Source: Rhodanobacter glycinis (lineage in GTDB: Bacteria > Pseudomonadota > Gammaproteobacteria > Xanthomonadales > Rhodanobacteraceae). From it: a stretch of DNA of 64,000 bases. Positions 36,939-45,164 of this stretch are shown here, piece by piece. The translations under genes and the position numbers were made by a program. The notes under the pieces were generated by a model, which had not been told where the DNA came from, ran no database searches, and was given only the letters and a program-made list of their open reading frames with translations. Location: contig NZ_RCZB01000003.1 of NCBI RefSeq assembly GCF_006438785.1, positions 186,001-250,000 of the forward strand, written 5' to 3'. Position 1 is the first letter of the stretch. Each line of letters starts with the position of its first letter.

Positions 36939-37628
36939 TCACGGCCGCCACCGATAGCCGACCCCGTGCACGGTCTCGATGGCATCGAACTCCGGCGCCA
37001 CTGCGATGAACTTCTTGCGGATGCGCTTGATGTGCGAGGTGATGGTGGCGTCGTCCACGACCAGCTCCGCCTCGCGCATCAGCTGGTCGCGATTCTTCAC
37101 GTGGCCGGGGAAACGAATGAGGGTGTGCACCATCCAGAATTCGGTGACGGTAAGCGGAACCTCTTCACCATTCCAGCTGATCCGCATGCGCTCGGATTCC
37201 AGCTTCAGCGGACCGTGCTCGATCACTGTCTCGCTGGATGCGGGCGCCTTCAGCGACTCGATCCGGCGGAACAGCGCGGCGATGCGCGCGGCCAGCTGGT
37301 GCAGGCTGGTGTCCTTGCTGAGGTAATCGTCGGCGCCCAGGCGCAGGCCGGAGATCACGTCGAAGTCCGAATCGCGCGCGGTGAGGAAGATCAGCGGCAA
37401 CGTCGCGGATTTCGCACGCAGTTCGCGGCACAGGTCGAAGCCGCCCTCCGGTTCGTCGCCGAGGCCGATGTCGATGATGACCAGCTCCGGCAGGCGCATC
37501 GCGAATGCACTGGACGCTTCCCGGCGCGAACCGTAACCACGTGCGTCGTAGCCGAAGCGGTTCAGCGCCTCCACGTAGTTGGCACGGATCAACGGTTCGT
37601 CTTCGACGATGGCAATGCTGCGGCCCAT
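36939..37628 (-). CDS. OmpR-type response regulator, partner of the sensor kinase
   Basis: The 229-residue protein has a receiver domain with acidic DE at residues 10-11, the phosphorylated Asp53 in IIDIGLGDE and the conserved KD near residue 105. A winged-helix DNA-binding domain ends with HGVGYRWRP. Its sequence character (LTVTEFWMVHTLIRFPGHVK) fits the regulator family paired with dedicated-sortase-type kinases. It is first of the three-gene unit with the secreted protein and kinase, and trpE lies just beyond. Confidence 0.88.
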   Translation of the reverse strand: MGRSIAIVEDEPLIRANYVEALNRFGYDARGYGSRREASSAFAMRLPELVIIDIGLGDEPEGGFDLCRELRAKSATLPLIFLTARDSDFDVISGLRLGADDYLSKDTSLHQLAARIAALFRRIESLKAPASSETVIEHGPLKLESERMRISWNGEEVPLTVTEFWMVHTLIRFPGHVKNRDQLMREAELVVDDATITSHIKRIRKKFIAVAPEFDAIETVHGVGYRWRP

Positions 37629-37746
37629 GGCGCGCTCCCTGTTGGATGCACGCAGCGTGCTATGCGAACCGGCCCGACGCAAGCCGCGCAACGCGAATGC
37701 CCGCGTTTCGCCCCGTGCGGGGCCGCTACAACGCCCCAGCACCCCT

Positions 37747-38538
37747 CTAGTTGGGAGAAGAAGGCACGATCTTCATTGGCCCCACCATCACGTGGCCCGA
37801 CCAGCCGTCAAACAGTTGTTCCGCGTAGACGTCCAATTTCTTTGCCACAAAATCTACCGGCTGAGCGTATGAGCACAATGTGTCATCGTTGCGGGGCCGG
37901 GCCGACACAACCTGATTGGAGCTCAATCCCGAAATGCAGACCCGAGCGCCATACGCGGCGTTACTCACCAGCGCATCACGTTCATGTTTGAAGCGCAGCT
38001 CCGCCCGGCGTGCAGCGCGTGCGTCTCCATAGGTCGGCAGCATGGATCGCCACAACTCTTGCGCCCGCGCCTGCTCCTGCGTCGTTGCCCCCTTCCAGGC
38101 CGAACTGAATATCGCGGCATAGGTAGGATCCCGGCGCTCCGATGCCAAGCCCATCCACGCGAGTCCAAGCGGCCGATCGAGCGGCTCGACGTCACCCTTG
38201 AAATAGCCCATGCCGAGCAGAAACTGCGCCGACTTGTTGCCCCAGCTGGCGGCAATCCGCAGCATTTCCCTGCTGCGCGCATTGTTTCCCTTGGCCATGT
38301 CGCGAACGCCAACACAGTAGTAGTAGCTGCCAGGCAGGAAACGTTCCAGCCCGCGCGGGCAATACACCGTCGCCAAATCCTCGACGCTCCGGTCGATCTT
38401 GAACTCGGGAGCGGCTACCCCGGCTACGACTGCCTGTCCCACAGACACCTTCTGCTGGCCGGCAAAGCTGCTTGGGCTGACCGCACCCAACGCCATCACA
38501 AGACCAAGCACCGACGTGTTCCATCCAGGAAAATTCAT
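37747..38538 (-). CDS. Secreted hypothetical protein with Sel1/TPR-like helices
   Basis: The 263-residue product has a signal peptide (ending SSFAGQ). The central part (residues about 80-170) reads as short helical repeats like Sel1 modules: ARSREMLRIAASWGNKSAQFLLGMGYF, then DRPLGLAWMGLASER. Such repeats bind other proteins or cell-wall components. The C-terminal part has paired cysteines. It has its own ribosome site (AAGGAG) and appears monocistronic. Confidence 0.6.
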   Translation of the reverse strand: MNFPGWNTSVLGLVMALGAVSPSSFAGQQKVSVGQAVVAGVAAPEFKIDRSVEDLATVYCPRGLERFLPGSYYYCVGVRDMAKGNNARSREMLRIAASWGNKSAQFLLGMGYFKGDVEPLDRPLGLAWMGLASERRDPTYAAIFSSAWKGATTQEQARAQELWRSMLPTYGDARAARRAELRFKHERDALVSNAAYGARVCISGLSSNQVVSARPRNDDTLCSYAQPVDFVAKKLDVYAEQLFDGWSGHVMVGPMKIVPSSPN

Positions 38539-38726
38539 AAGAAACTCCTTCTTCTGCTGGCATTGACTTCGAGTCTACGCGTCTCGTCATTTCCCCGTCA
38601 CTAGGTCCGCCGGGGAAATTGCCGCCACAAAATCGGCCGATACCGCCTTCTTCGCGCCCGATCCCGGACAGCATCGCCGCCGCGTATTCCGGTTCAATGG
38701 CTCCACGTACCCGCTGGAGCAGCCAA

Positions 38727-38846
38727 ATGCGCAAACCCGACCCAGCCAACATTGACCCTAACGCCGAACTGCGCAGCTTCGAACCCTTGCGGGTGACGCT
38801 GGCGCTGGGCGCCCTGGTGCTTGGCCTGCTGCTCGGCATTCATTGA
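38727..38846 (+). CDS. Small single-helix membrane protein (39 aa)
   Basis: A short frame with GGAG seven bases before the ATG encodes a charged N-terminal half (RKPDPANIDPNAELRSFEPL) and a C-terminal hydrophobic helix (VTLALGALVLGLLLGIH). No homologue is recognised. The good ribosome site and clean helix support it, but its shortness leaves doubt. Confidence 0.4.
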   Translation: MRKPDPANIDPNAELRSFEPLRVTLALGALVLGLLLGIH

Positions 38847-38869
38847 GGCGAACCTCATGTGCAAGTCAA

Positions 38870-39048
38870 CTTTCAGCCCATTGCCGTTTGACTGGTTTGC
38901 CGTGGAAAGTATCCGTGCGCACGGTGCGAAGGGAATCGCACCGTGTGTGGTGCGTGCGGAAACCGATTCCGACTGGCAGCCGGTCTGATTCACCGAATTC
39001 CGTCCGACATGGTGGTTACTTTCCCCTCCTTCGCGAGGGGATTTTTTC
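38870..39048 (+). ncRNA. Candidate structured small RNA 1
   Basis: No protein gene explains this stretch. It contains a perfect 10-base hairpin (38920-38929 with 38936-38945, loop AGGGAA). It ends in a rho-independent terminator at 39023-39047 (CCCCTC/GAGGGG followed by ATTTTTT) on the plus strand. There is no upstream coding gene needing that terminator apart from the 39-residue frame. The 5' end is not defined. Confidence 0.45.
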
Positions 39049-39079
39049 TATCGAACCGCACGGGGCCACCGATCATGCC

Positions 39080-39283
39080 CGTTCATAATTTTGCCGGGAA
39101 CCAAACCCGACCGACCCGGTCAGAACTTGTGATTGGTACCGTTCCATTGCCGTGGAACGTGTCGATGCGGCTGCTGACCCCTCCCTTGGCAGCGGTCGCG
39201 TCGGCACACCAATCAATGGTGTTCCCTCTCACGTCCTGACGACGTTTATCCCGGCGCAGCCGTTCACTGCGCCGGGATTTTTA
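39080..39283 (+). ncRNA. Candidate structured small RNA 2, C-rich loop
   Basis: An outer stem GATTGGT (39131-39137) / ACCAATC (39208-39214) encloses two hairpins. CGTTCCA/TGGAACG is at 39140-39146 and 39153-39159. GCTGC/GCAGC is at 39170-39174 and 39189-39193, with a loop holding CCCCTCCC. A terminator follows (CCCGGCGCAG/CTGCGCCGGG at 39250-39276, then ATTTTTAT). C-rich loops that can pair with ribosome-binding sites are known in xanthomonad small RNAs such as sX13. The 5' end is unknown. Confidence 0.5.
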
Positions 39284-39353
39284 TGCGCGGATGCTTTTTG
39301 TGAAATCGCTAACGGCCGCGGCTCGGCCTCGGCCTTGCGCAGCGCCCCCGGGG

Positions 39354-39420
39354 AATCCTCAGCCGATCCCTTTGCGCGCATGGCGACGGAAATCCTCAGC
39401 CGATCGCCTTGCGCATGGCG
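39354..39420. repeat. Imperfect tandem duplication over the rpe stop codon
   Basis: AATCCTCAGCCGATC followed by a near-identical CTTTGCGC/CTTGCGC-ATGGCG segment occurs at 39354-39385 and again at 39391-39420. The right copy contains the last codons and stop of rpe on the minus strand; the left copy lies just beyond the stop. Confidence 0.75.
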
Positions 39421-40064
39421 GCGATCTCGGCGCGGTAGTCCTTCGCGTGGAAGATCGCCGAGCCGGCGACGAAGGTGTCGGCACCGGCCGCAGCAATCGC
39501 GCCGATGTTTTCCGCGGTGACACCGCCGTCGACTTCGAGCCGGATCGCGCGGCCACTGGCATCAATACGCTGGCGCGCCTCACGCAATTTTTCCAGCGTG
39601 CCGGGAATGAATTTCTGTCCACCGAAACCCGGATTGACCGACATGATCAGGATCAGGTCGAGCTTGTCCATCACGTAGTCGAGATAGTCCAGCGGCGTGG
39701 CGGGATTGAACACCAAACCGGCCTGGCAGCCCGATTCCTTGATCAGCCCCAGGGTGCGATCGACATGCTCGCTTGCTTCCGGATGGAAACTGATCAGGCT
39801 GGCGCCGGCCCTGGCGAAATCCGGCACGATGCGGTCGACCGGCTTGACCATCAGATGCACATCGATCGGCGCCGCGATGCCGTACTTGCGCAGCGACTGC
39901 AGCACCATCGGACCGATCGTGAGATTCGGCACGTAGTGGTTGTCCATCACGTCGAAATGCACCCAGTCGGCACCAGCCGCCAGCACGGCGGCGGTGTCCT
40001 CGCCCAGCCGCGCGAAATCGGCGGCGAGGATGGAAGGGGCGATGATCGGGGTTTGCCTGGTCAT
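39396..40064 (-). CDS. rpe: Ribulose-phosphate 3-epimerase
   Basis: The 222-residue TIM-barrel protein shows the Rpe motifs [22 protein letters not shown] (metal ligands), [16 protein letters not shown] and VDGGV. It interconverts ribulose-5-P and xylulose-5-P in the pentose phosphate pathway. ATG 40064 begins at the conserved N-terminus; further upstream sequence in frame is not conserved. It is separated from djlA by 150 bases. Confidence 0.96.
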   Translation of the reverse strand: MTRQTPIIAPSILAADFARLGEDTAAVLAAGADWVHFDVMDNHYVPNLTIGPMVLQSLRKYGIAAPIDVHLMVKPVDRIVPDFARAGASLISFHPEASEHVDRTLGLIKESGCQAGLVFNPATPLDYLDYVMDKLDLILIMSVNPGFGGQKFIPGTLEKLREARQRIDASGRAIRLEVDGGVTAENIGAIAAAGADTFVAGSAIFHAKDYRAEIAAMRKAIG

Positions 40065-40214
40065 GATTTTTCTCGAAGCAGGAACTTGCCAAATCGGCAC
40101 CGGGATGTGCCGACGCGACGAGTGCGTGGGCACTTGTCGCGACAAGCTGTCGCCGCTTTGCCGGGGCAGCTTGTTTGCAAACCGCGGCAGGATGCCCGGT
40201 TTTGCAATATTAGG

Positions 40215-41033
40215 TTACTTGAAGCCGCGCATTTCCTTGATCCGGTCATACGCGGCATTGATCTCGCTGGCGCGCGACTCGGCACGCTTGCGCATGTCTT
40301 CGGGCAGGTCGCCGAGGCGATCTGGGTGATGTTCGGAAATCAGCTTGCGATAGGCGCGCTTCACCGCACGGTCGTCGACGTTGCGGTCGATACCGAGCAC
40401 GGCATACGGATCCGGCCCCTGCGGCGTGCGCTGCGGCGGCACATAACCGCCGCCGGTGGCGTAACCCTGGCCATGCCCGTAGGCGCGCTGGCCGCCGGCA
40501 CCGGCGTTCCACGCATAACCCTTCATCGCCATCAGCGCCATCAGCTCCATGTCGCTGACGCGCAGCGCGAACGCAAGCTGGCGCAGGATCGACATCTTCT
40601 CCGGCGGCGGGTTGCCCTCGGCCAGCACGGTTTCGATCACCACGTCGAGCACCGGAAAGGCATGGTCGCGACGCAGGCCTACCCAGTTGCGCAGCGCAGT
40701 GATGGTCTGGGTGACGTCGAACTCCGGCTGCTTGCCGGCGTTGAAACTGACCACCGCCTGCTTGCGCAGCTCGGCATCCAGCTTCATGCGAGTCATCAGG
40801 CGCTCGGCAATCGCGATCTCCTGCTCCGACACGCGGCCGTCGGATTTCGCCACCGCGCCGAGCAGGGTGAACAGCGGGCCGACAAAGCCGCCGGCTTCCG
40901 GCGTGGCGTTCTTGCGCTGGCTGTAGCGCATGTTGTCGAAGATGAAACCGATCACCGCGCCGGTGATGGCACCGGGTAGGTGGCCGATGATCAACCCGAA
41001 AAACGCGAACCACAGCGTGTAGGTGAAGCTCAT
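40215..41033 (-). CDS. djlA: DjlA-type co-chaperone (TerB plus J domain)
   Basis: The 272-residue protein has an N-terminal membrane anchor (residues 3-32) and a TerB-like helical region (from GPLFTLLGAVAKSDGRVSEQE). After a glycine-rich linker comes a C-terminal J domain with the HPD motif in SEHHPDRLG. DjlA stimulates DnaK at the inner membrane. It overlaps the stop of the cytochrome gene by ATGA, so the two are coupled. A glycine/tyrosine-rich stretch precedes the J domain. Confidence 0.88.
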   Translation of the reverse strand: MSFTYTLWFAFFGLIIGHLPGAITGAVIGFIFDNMRYSQRKNATPEAGGFVGPLFTLLGAVAKSDGRVSEQEIAIAERLMTRMKLDAELRKQAVVSFNAGKQPEFDVTQTITALRNWVGLRRDHAFPVLDVVIETVLAEGNPPPEKMSILRQLAFALRVSDMELMALMAMKGYAWNAGAGGQRAYGHGQGYATGGGYVPPQRTPQGPDPYAVLGIDRNVDDRAVKRAYRKLISEHHPDRLGDLPEDMRKRAESRASEINAAYDRIKEMRGFK

Positions 41034-41344
41034 GGCTGTACCTGCGGCTGCGGCGACTGCGCGCTGTACCAGCGCGCCAGCGCATCGAGTTCGGCAGCAC
41101 TGACCGGGCCGAGCGCAGCGCGCATCACCGGGATGTTGCGGCGGCCGTCGCGGTACTGTTTCAGCGCATCGCGCAGGTAATCCAGCTGCTGCCCGGCCAG
41201 GTTCGGCACGCCGGGCATGCTGGCGTGGCCGGTGGCACCGTGACAGGCTGCACACAGGCCCAGCCGGGTCGGCTGCACCGGGGTTTGCGCGCATATCGGG
41301 AGGGCGGCGACCAGGCACAGCGCCGCGATCAGTAGGTTTCGCAT
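41030..41344 (-). CDS. Small periplasmic c-type cytochrome
   Basis: This 104-residue protein has a signal peptide (ending ICAQTP), one heme-binding CAACH motif near residues 31-35 and a later methionine in IPVMRAAL as likely axial ligand. It is a class I monoheme cytochrome of the c4/c553 type that could serve as an electron carrier. It is the first gene of a two-gene unit with djlA. Confidence 0.85.
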   Translation of the reverse strand: MRNLLIAALCLVAALPICAQTPVQPTRLGLCAACHGATGHASMPGVPNLAGQQLDYLRDALKQYRDGRRNIPVMRAALGPVSAAELDALARWYSAQSPQPQVQP

Positions 41345-41473
41345 CGGCAACACATGGGGATGAAGGCGAACAATTCTAGCAGTGCCCGCCGATCGGGCCG
41401 GCAATGCGGCTTTCCGGCATTCCAGCCGCAGCGGCTAGAATAGGCGCCTTCCCCGCCTGCGGAAACTTAGAAA

Positions 41474-42370
41474 GTGCCCACCACCCTGCTGCAATCGAAC
41501 CTGCCCGACCTGCAACTGGTCCACCGCGGCAAGGTGCGCGACGTCTACGCGCTGGACGGCGACCGGCTGCTGATGGTCGCCACCGACCGGCTCTCTGCAT
41601 TCGACGTGGTGCTGCCGAACCCGATCCCCGGCAAGGGCGAGATGCTCACCCAGATTTCCAATTTCTGGTTCAACAAGACCGCACACCTGCTGCCGAACCA
41701 CCTGCTCGACGTGCCGCTGGCCGACGTGCTGCCGCCGGGCGCCGACCTGGCGCTGTACGAGAAGCGCGCGGTGGTAACACGTCGACTGAAGCCGGTGCCG
41801 GTCGAGGCGATCGCCCGCGGCTATCTGACTGGCTCCGGCTGGAAGGATTACCGCGCCACGGGTTCGTTGTGCGGCATCGCGCTGCCGGCCGGACTGCAGC
41901 AGGCGCAACAACTGCCGACGCCGATCTTCACCCCGTCGACCAAGGCTGCCGTGGGCGACCACGACGAGAACGTCAGCTATGACGTGGTGGTCAACGCCGT
42001 TGGCGCCGAACTGGCTGGCAAGGTTCGCGACGCCACCCTGGCGATCTACCAGTGGGCCGCCGCCTATGCGGCCGAGCGCGGCATCATCATCGCCGACACC
42101 AAGTTCGAGTTCGGCACCGACGCCAGCGGCACGCTGTACGTGATGGACGAGATGCTGACGCCGGATTCCTCGCGCTTCTGGCCCGCCGAGGAGTACCGCG
42201 TGGGCATCAGCCCACCCAGCTACGACAAGCAGTTCGTGCGCGACTATCTCGAGATGCAAAACTGGAACAAGACCGCGCCCGGTCCGGTGATCCCGGACGA
42301 GGTGATCGCACGCACCGCCGCCAAGTATGCCGAGGCATTGCAACGCCTGGCCGGCATCCAACTCAGCTGA
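41474..42370 (+). CDS. purC: Phosphoribosylaminoimidazole-succinocarboxamide synthase
   Basis: The 298-residue protein has the SAICAR synthetase motifs [34 protein letters not shown] and DTKFEFG. It adds aspartate to CAIR in purine synthesis. The length and GKVRD/DRLSAFD spacing match the yeast/xanthomonad type rather than the shorter E. coli type. The start is a GTG just before [11 protein letters not shown]. It is divergent from the cytochrome gene. Confidence 0.95.
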   Translation: MPTTLLQSNLPDLQLVHRGKVRDVYALDGDRLLMVATDRLSAFDVVLPNPIPGKGEMLTQISNFWFNKTAHLLPNHLLDVPLADVLPPGADLALYEKRAVVTRRLKPVPVEAIARGYLTGSGWKDYRATGSLCGIALPAGLQQAQQLPTPIFTPSTKAAVGDHDENVSYDVVVNAVGAELAGKVRDATLAIYQWAAAYAAERGIIIADTKFEFGTDASGTLYVMDEMLTPDSSRFWPAEEYRVGISPPSYDKQFVRDYLEMQNWNKTAPGPVIPDEVIARTAAKYAEALQRLAGIQLS

Positions 42371-42401
42371 ATTCAACGCTTGATCCATCGGGGGAATGCC
42401 C

Positions 42402-42872
42402 ATGCGCACCATGCAGGATTGGCTCGACAGTTACAGCGGCGACCACCAGAACCCGACCAACCGGCTGTTCCACTGGTTCTGCGTGCCGCCGATCGTGTGG
42501 TCGGTGATCGCGCTGCTATGGGCGATCCCGGTACCGGCGTCATTGTTCCGTCCCGGCACGGTGGCCGTGGCCGTGATGGTGCTGGCGTTCTACTGGTACT
42601 GGAAACACTCGCACCGGCTGGCGCTCGCGCTGCTGATCGCGTTCGCACTGCTGGGGCTGCTCACCAACCTGCTGTACTACCGGCTCGGCGCCGCCTCACT
42701 CTGTTATCTGGCGATCGGCGTGTTCGTGGTCGCCTGGATCGGCCAGTTCATCGGCCACCAGTTCGAAGGGCGGCGTCCCAGTTTCCTCACCGATCTGTCG
42801 TATCTGTTGATCGGCCCGGCCTGGCTGATGGCCAAGCTGCTGCGCGGACTGGGGTTCAAGCAAGTCACATGA
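42402..42872 (+). CDS. DUF962/Mpo1-like membrane protein
   Basis: The 156-residue product has the family signature SYSGDHQNPTNRLFHWFCVP near the N-terminus, several hydrophobic helices, and GQFIGHQFEGRRPSFLTDLSYLLIGPAWL toward the end. In yeast, Mpo1 is an alpha-oxidising dioxygenase of hydroxy fatty acids; bacterial roles are unclear. ATG 42402 sits at good distance from GGGGG; ATG 42396 is too close to it. It overlaps the next gene by ATGA. Confidence 0.82.
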   Translation: MRTMQDWLDSYSGDHQNPTNRLFHWFCVPPIVWSVIALLWAIPVPASLFRPGTVAVAVMVLAFYWYWKHSHRLALALLIAFALLGLLTNLLYYRLGAASLCYLAIGVFVVAWIGQFIGHQFEGRRPSFLTDLSYLLIGPAWLMAKLLRGLGFKQVT

Positions 42873-43276
42873 CCACTTTGCTTACCGTGATCAGCAGCCT
42901 GCTCTGGTGGGTGCTGTACAGCAGCATCGCAGCACTGGTGTTCGCCCTGATCGGCTGGTCGGTGCTGCGCTGGACCGAACGCTGCGCCGTGGTGTTCAAC
43001 CGCATCTACTTCGCCTGCCTGCTGTGGACCATGGTCGGCATGCTGCTGGTCGTCGGCGTGGCCGCATACGAAGGCCACCTGCATCCACCCTATGCGGCGC
43101 TGCTGAGTTCCGGCCTGCTGCGCTGCGTGCTGGTGCTGGACATGCTGATCGGCACCGTCTTGCTGTGGCGGCTCACGCCGCGCATCGACGCGCATCGCAT
43201 CCGCCCCGGCAGCGCCTGCATGGCGGTGGCCGTGATCATGGCGATCAGCTTCGGGATCGCCACCAGCCTGGCGTGA
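42869..43276 (+). CDS. Hypothetical membrane protein, four helices
   Basis: The 135-residue protein is almost all hydrophobic, with about four membrane segments and few loops. No family is recognised. Its ATG overlaps the stop of the Mpo1-like gene, so it is translationally coupled to it, and a strong terminator follows 15 bases after the stop. Confidence 0.7.
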   Translation: MTTLLTVISSLLWWVLYSSIAALVFALIGWSVLRWTERCAVVFNRIYFACLLWTMVGMLLVVGVAAYEGHLHPPYAALLSSGLLRCVLVLDMLIGTVLLWRLTPRIDAHRIRPGSACMAVAVIMAISFGIATSLA

Positions 43277-43291
43277 TCCGGTCGCGACTGC

Positions 43292-43330
43292 ACACAGAAA
43301 AGGGCGGAGTTCATCCGCCCTTTTCTGTGT
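43292..43330. terminator. Strong bidirectional terminator
   Basis: A perfect 17-base inverted repeat with ACACAGAAAAGGGCGGA on the left arm, a five-base GTTCA loop, and internal A- and T-runs on both sides. It can end both the purC-side operon and the small minus-strand gene that follows. Confidence 0.9.
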
Positions 43331-43347
43331 CTGAACCAGCACAGGTG

Positions 43348-43566
43348 TCAGTGCATACCGAGCATCGCGATGCCGAATACCATCGCAAGAATCACGCCGA
43401 TGATCAGTACCAGTACAAAGAAAATCACCATGTAAACCAGCTGCACCAGGCAGGCCTTGCCGAAACCGATGATGTCGAAGAAAACCGTCGCCCGGCACTC
43501 CCCATGCCAGCCCTCCCCACGGTGGCGCCAGCCTAGCCGATTCCAGCGCCAGATGGGTGGCGGCAC
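43348..43566 (-). CDS. Small hydrophobic membrane protein, start uncertain
   Basis: The frame encodes up to 72 residues, but only the C-terminal 45 look protein-like: FFDIIGFGKACLVQ followed by one long hydrophobic helix ending GIAMLGMH. The N-terminal part from ATG 43566 is arginine/tryptophan-rich and may be untranslated. Starts inside the helix (GTG or ATG) would leave about 30 residues. It ends 17 bases from a bidirectional terminator, which supports a real transcript. Confidence 0.35.
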   Translation of the reverse strand: MPPPIWRWNRLGWRHRGEGWHGECRATVFFDIIGFGKACLVQLVYMVIFFVLVLIIGVILAMVFGIAMLGMH

Positions 43567-43622
43567 TGTCTCCCGCCGCGAGACGGAGGCAAGCTATACA
43601 ACCCGCTCGCTTGAGAGATCCC

Positions 43623-44972
43623 ATGAGCCTGCGCAGCCTGTTCGTCGACTTCAACAGTTACTTTGCCTCGGTCGAACAGCACGAGGATCCGACCCTGCGC
43701 GGGCGGCCGGTCGGCGTGGTGCCGGTCGCCGCCGAAACCACCAGCCTGATCGCCGCCAGCTATGAGGCGAAGGCGTTCGGCGTCAGCACCGGCACGATGG
43801 TGCGCGAGGCGCGACGGCTATGCCCCGGTATCGAAATCCGCGTGGCTCGACCAGAGCGTTATGTGTACTGGCACCATCGCCTGATCGAGGCGATCGACCA
43901 CGCGATCCCGATCGCCCGCGTCGGCTCGATCGACGAAGTCGCCTGCGAACTGGTCGGCCGCCAGCGCCGGCGCGACGTCGCCGAAGCCATCGCGCAGCAG
44001 GTAAAAGACGAAGTGGCGCTGGCCGCACCCGGCGGCGCGATCCGCTGCTCGATCGGCATCGCGCCGAACGACTTCCTCGCCAAGACCGCCTCGGACATGC
44101 GCAAGCCCGACGGCCTCACCGTGATCGAGCAGGTCGACCTGCCGCGCGCCTTGCACAGTCTGGAATTGCGTGACCTGTGCGGCATCGGCCGTTCGATGGA
44201 AATGCGCCTGCACGAAGCCGGCATCACCACCGTGGCCCAGCTCACCACCGCCGACAAGCACCGGCTGCGGCATGCCTGGGGTGGCATCGAAGGCGAGCGC
44301 ATGTGGGGCCTGCTGCGCGGCGCGTGGCTGCCGACCGCACCCACCGAACGCGGCTCGATCGGCCACTCGCACGTACTGGGCCCGGAACTGCGCAGCGCCA
44401 TCGGTGCGCGCGCCGTGCTGAAGAAACTGCTGGTGAAGGCGGCGATGCGCATGCGCCGCGAAGAGATGCTCAGCGGCGCCATGGCCGTGCGCATCCGCTT
44501 CATCGGCCACGACCAGCGCTGGGAACGCGACCTCGCCTTCGACCCCACCGACGACAGCCGCGAACTGCTGCGCCTGTTGAACGGCATGCTGGACAGCGGT
44601 AACCGCCGCCGCCCATTGCCCGGGCCGGTGAATGCCACGCCGCTATCGGTCAGCGTGACCCTCATGCGACTGGTGCCACGCACGCAAAGCACCGGCTCGC
44701 TGTTCGCGCCGACGCACGATAGCGGCCGTGTCGACGCATTGGTCGACCGCATCAACGCGAAGTTCGGCTACAACAAGCTCTACTTCGGCAGCATGCAACT
44801 CGCGCTTGAACACGACGCCGCACCGATGCGCATCCCGTTCAGCCGCGTTCCCGATACCGACAGCGAGAACGAAGCCAGCCACGATCCCCTGTGGCTGCAG
44901 ACGATGAATCGCTTCAAGGCGATCGCTGAGGGCGAGCATCGGCGGCGGGAGGGGAAGGATAGGAAGGAGTGA
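43623..44972 (+). CDS. Y-family DNA polymerase-like protein (DinB-related)
   Basis: The 449-residue protein keeps the palm motifs of translesion polymerases: FVDFNSYFASVEQ at the N-terminus, SYEAKAFGV, and SIDEV with the catalytic Asp-Glu. It differs clearly from the DinB at 54.7 kb in sequence and has a longer C-terminal part. No QxxLF clamp-binding tail is seen. It may be an alternative translesion polymerase. ATG 43623 begins at the conserved N-terminus. The upstream frame is open but unconserved. Confidence 0.82.
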   Translation: MSLRSLFVDFNSYFASVEQHEDPTLRGRPVGVVPVAAETTSLIAASYEAKAFGVSTGTMVREARRLCPGIEIRVARPERYVYWHHRLIEAIDHAIPIARVGSIDEVACELVGRQRRRDVAEAIAQQVKDEVALAAPGGAIRCSIGIAPNDFLAKTASDMRKPDGLTVIEQVDLPRALHSLELRDLCGIGRSMEMRLHEAGITTVAQLTTADKHRLRHAWGGIEGERMWGLLRGAWLPTAPTERGSIGHSHVLGPELRSAIGARAVLKKLLVKAAMRMRREEMLSGAMAVRIRFIGHDQRWERDLAFDPTDDSRELLRLLNGMLDSGNRRRPLPGPVNATPLSVSVTLMRLVPRTQSTGSLFAPTHDSGRVDALVDRINAKFGYNKLYFGSMQLALEHDAAPMRIPFSRVPDTDSENEASHDPLWLQTMNRFKAIAEGEHRRREGKDRKE

Positions 44973-45164
44973 GTTTGCAATGGCAACCATACTGCGCGAG
45001 TCCATCTGCGTGACCGTCTGTTGGCTCTCGCGGCAACAACCGCGAAATCGTTGCTGCAACTCAGGCAAACGCCGCTGGACGTTGATCGCATAAAGCACCG
45101 AGGATCGGTGCATATGCCAACTTGGGGTCTAATAAGCGTTAGGCCTAATCCCAGAGTCGACCGC

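Noticed and set aside
38843..39239. Small frames of about 80-100 residues in the stretch before rpe
   Set aside because: They run through the two terminators and hairpins, have no good ribosome site and no family resemblance; RNA structure explains the region better.
7870..40146. CTGTCGCGACAG (7868-7879) and CTTGTCGCGACAAG (40133-40146) as a shared operator
   Set aside because: Both contain TGTCGCGACA, but NruI-like GC palindromes are common in such DNA and the two sites have no related genes, so no regulator was proposed.
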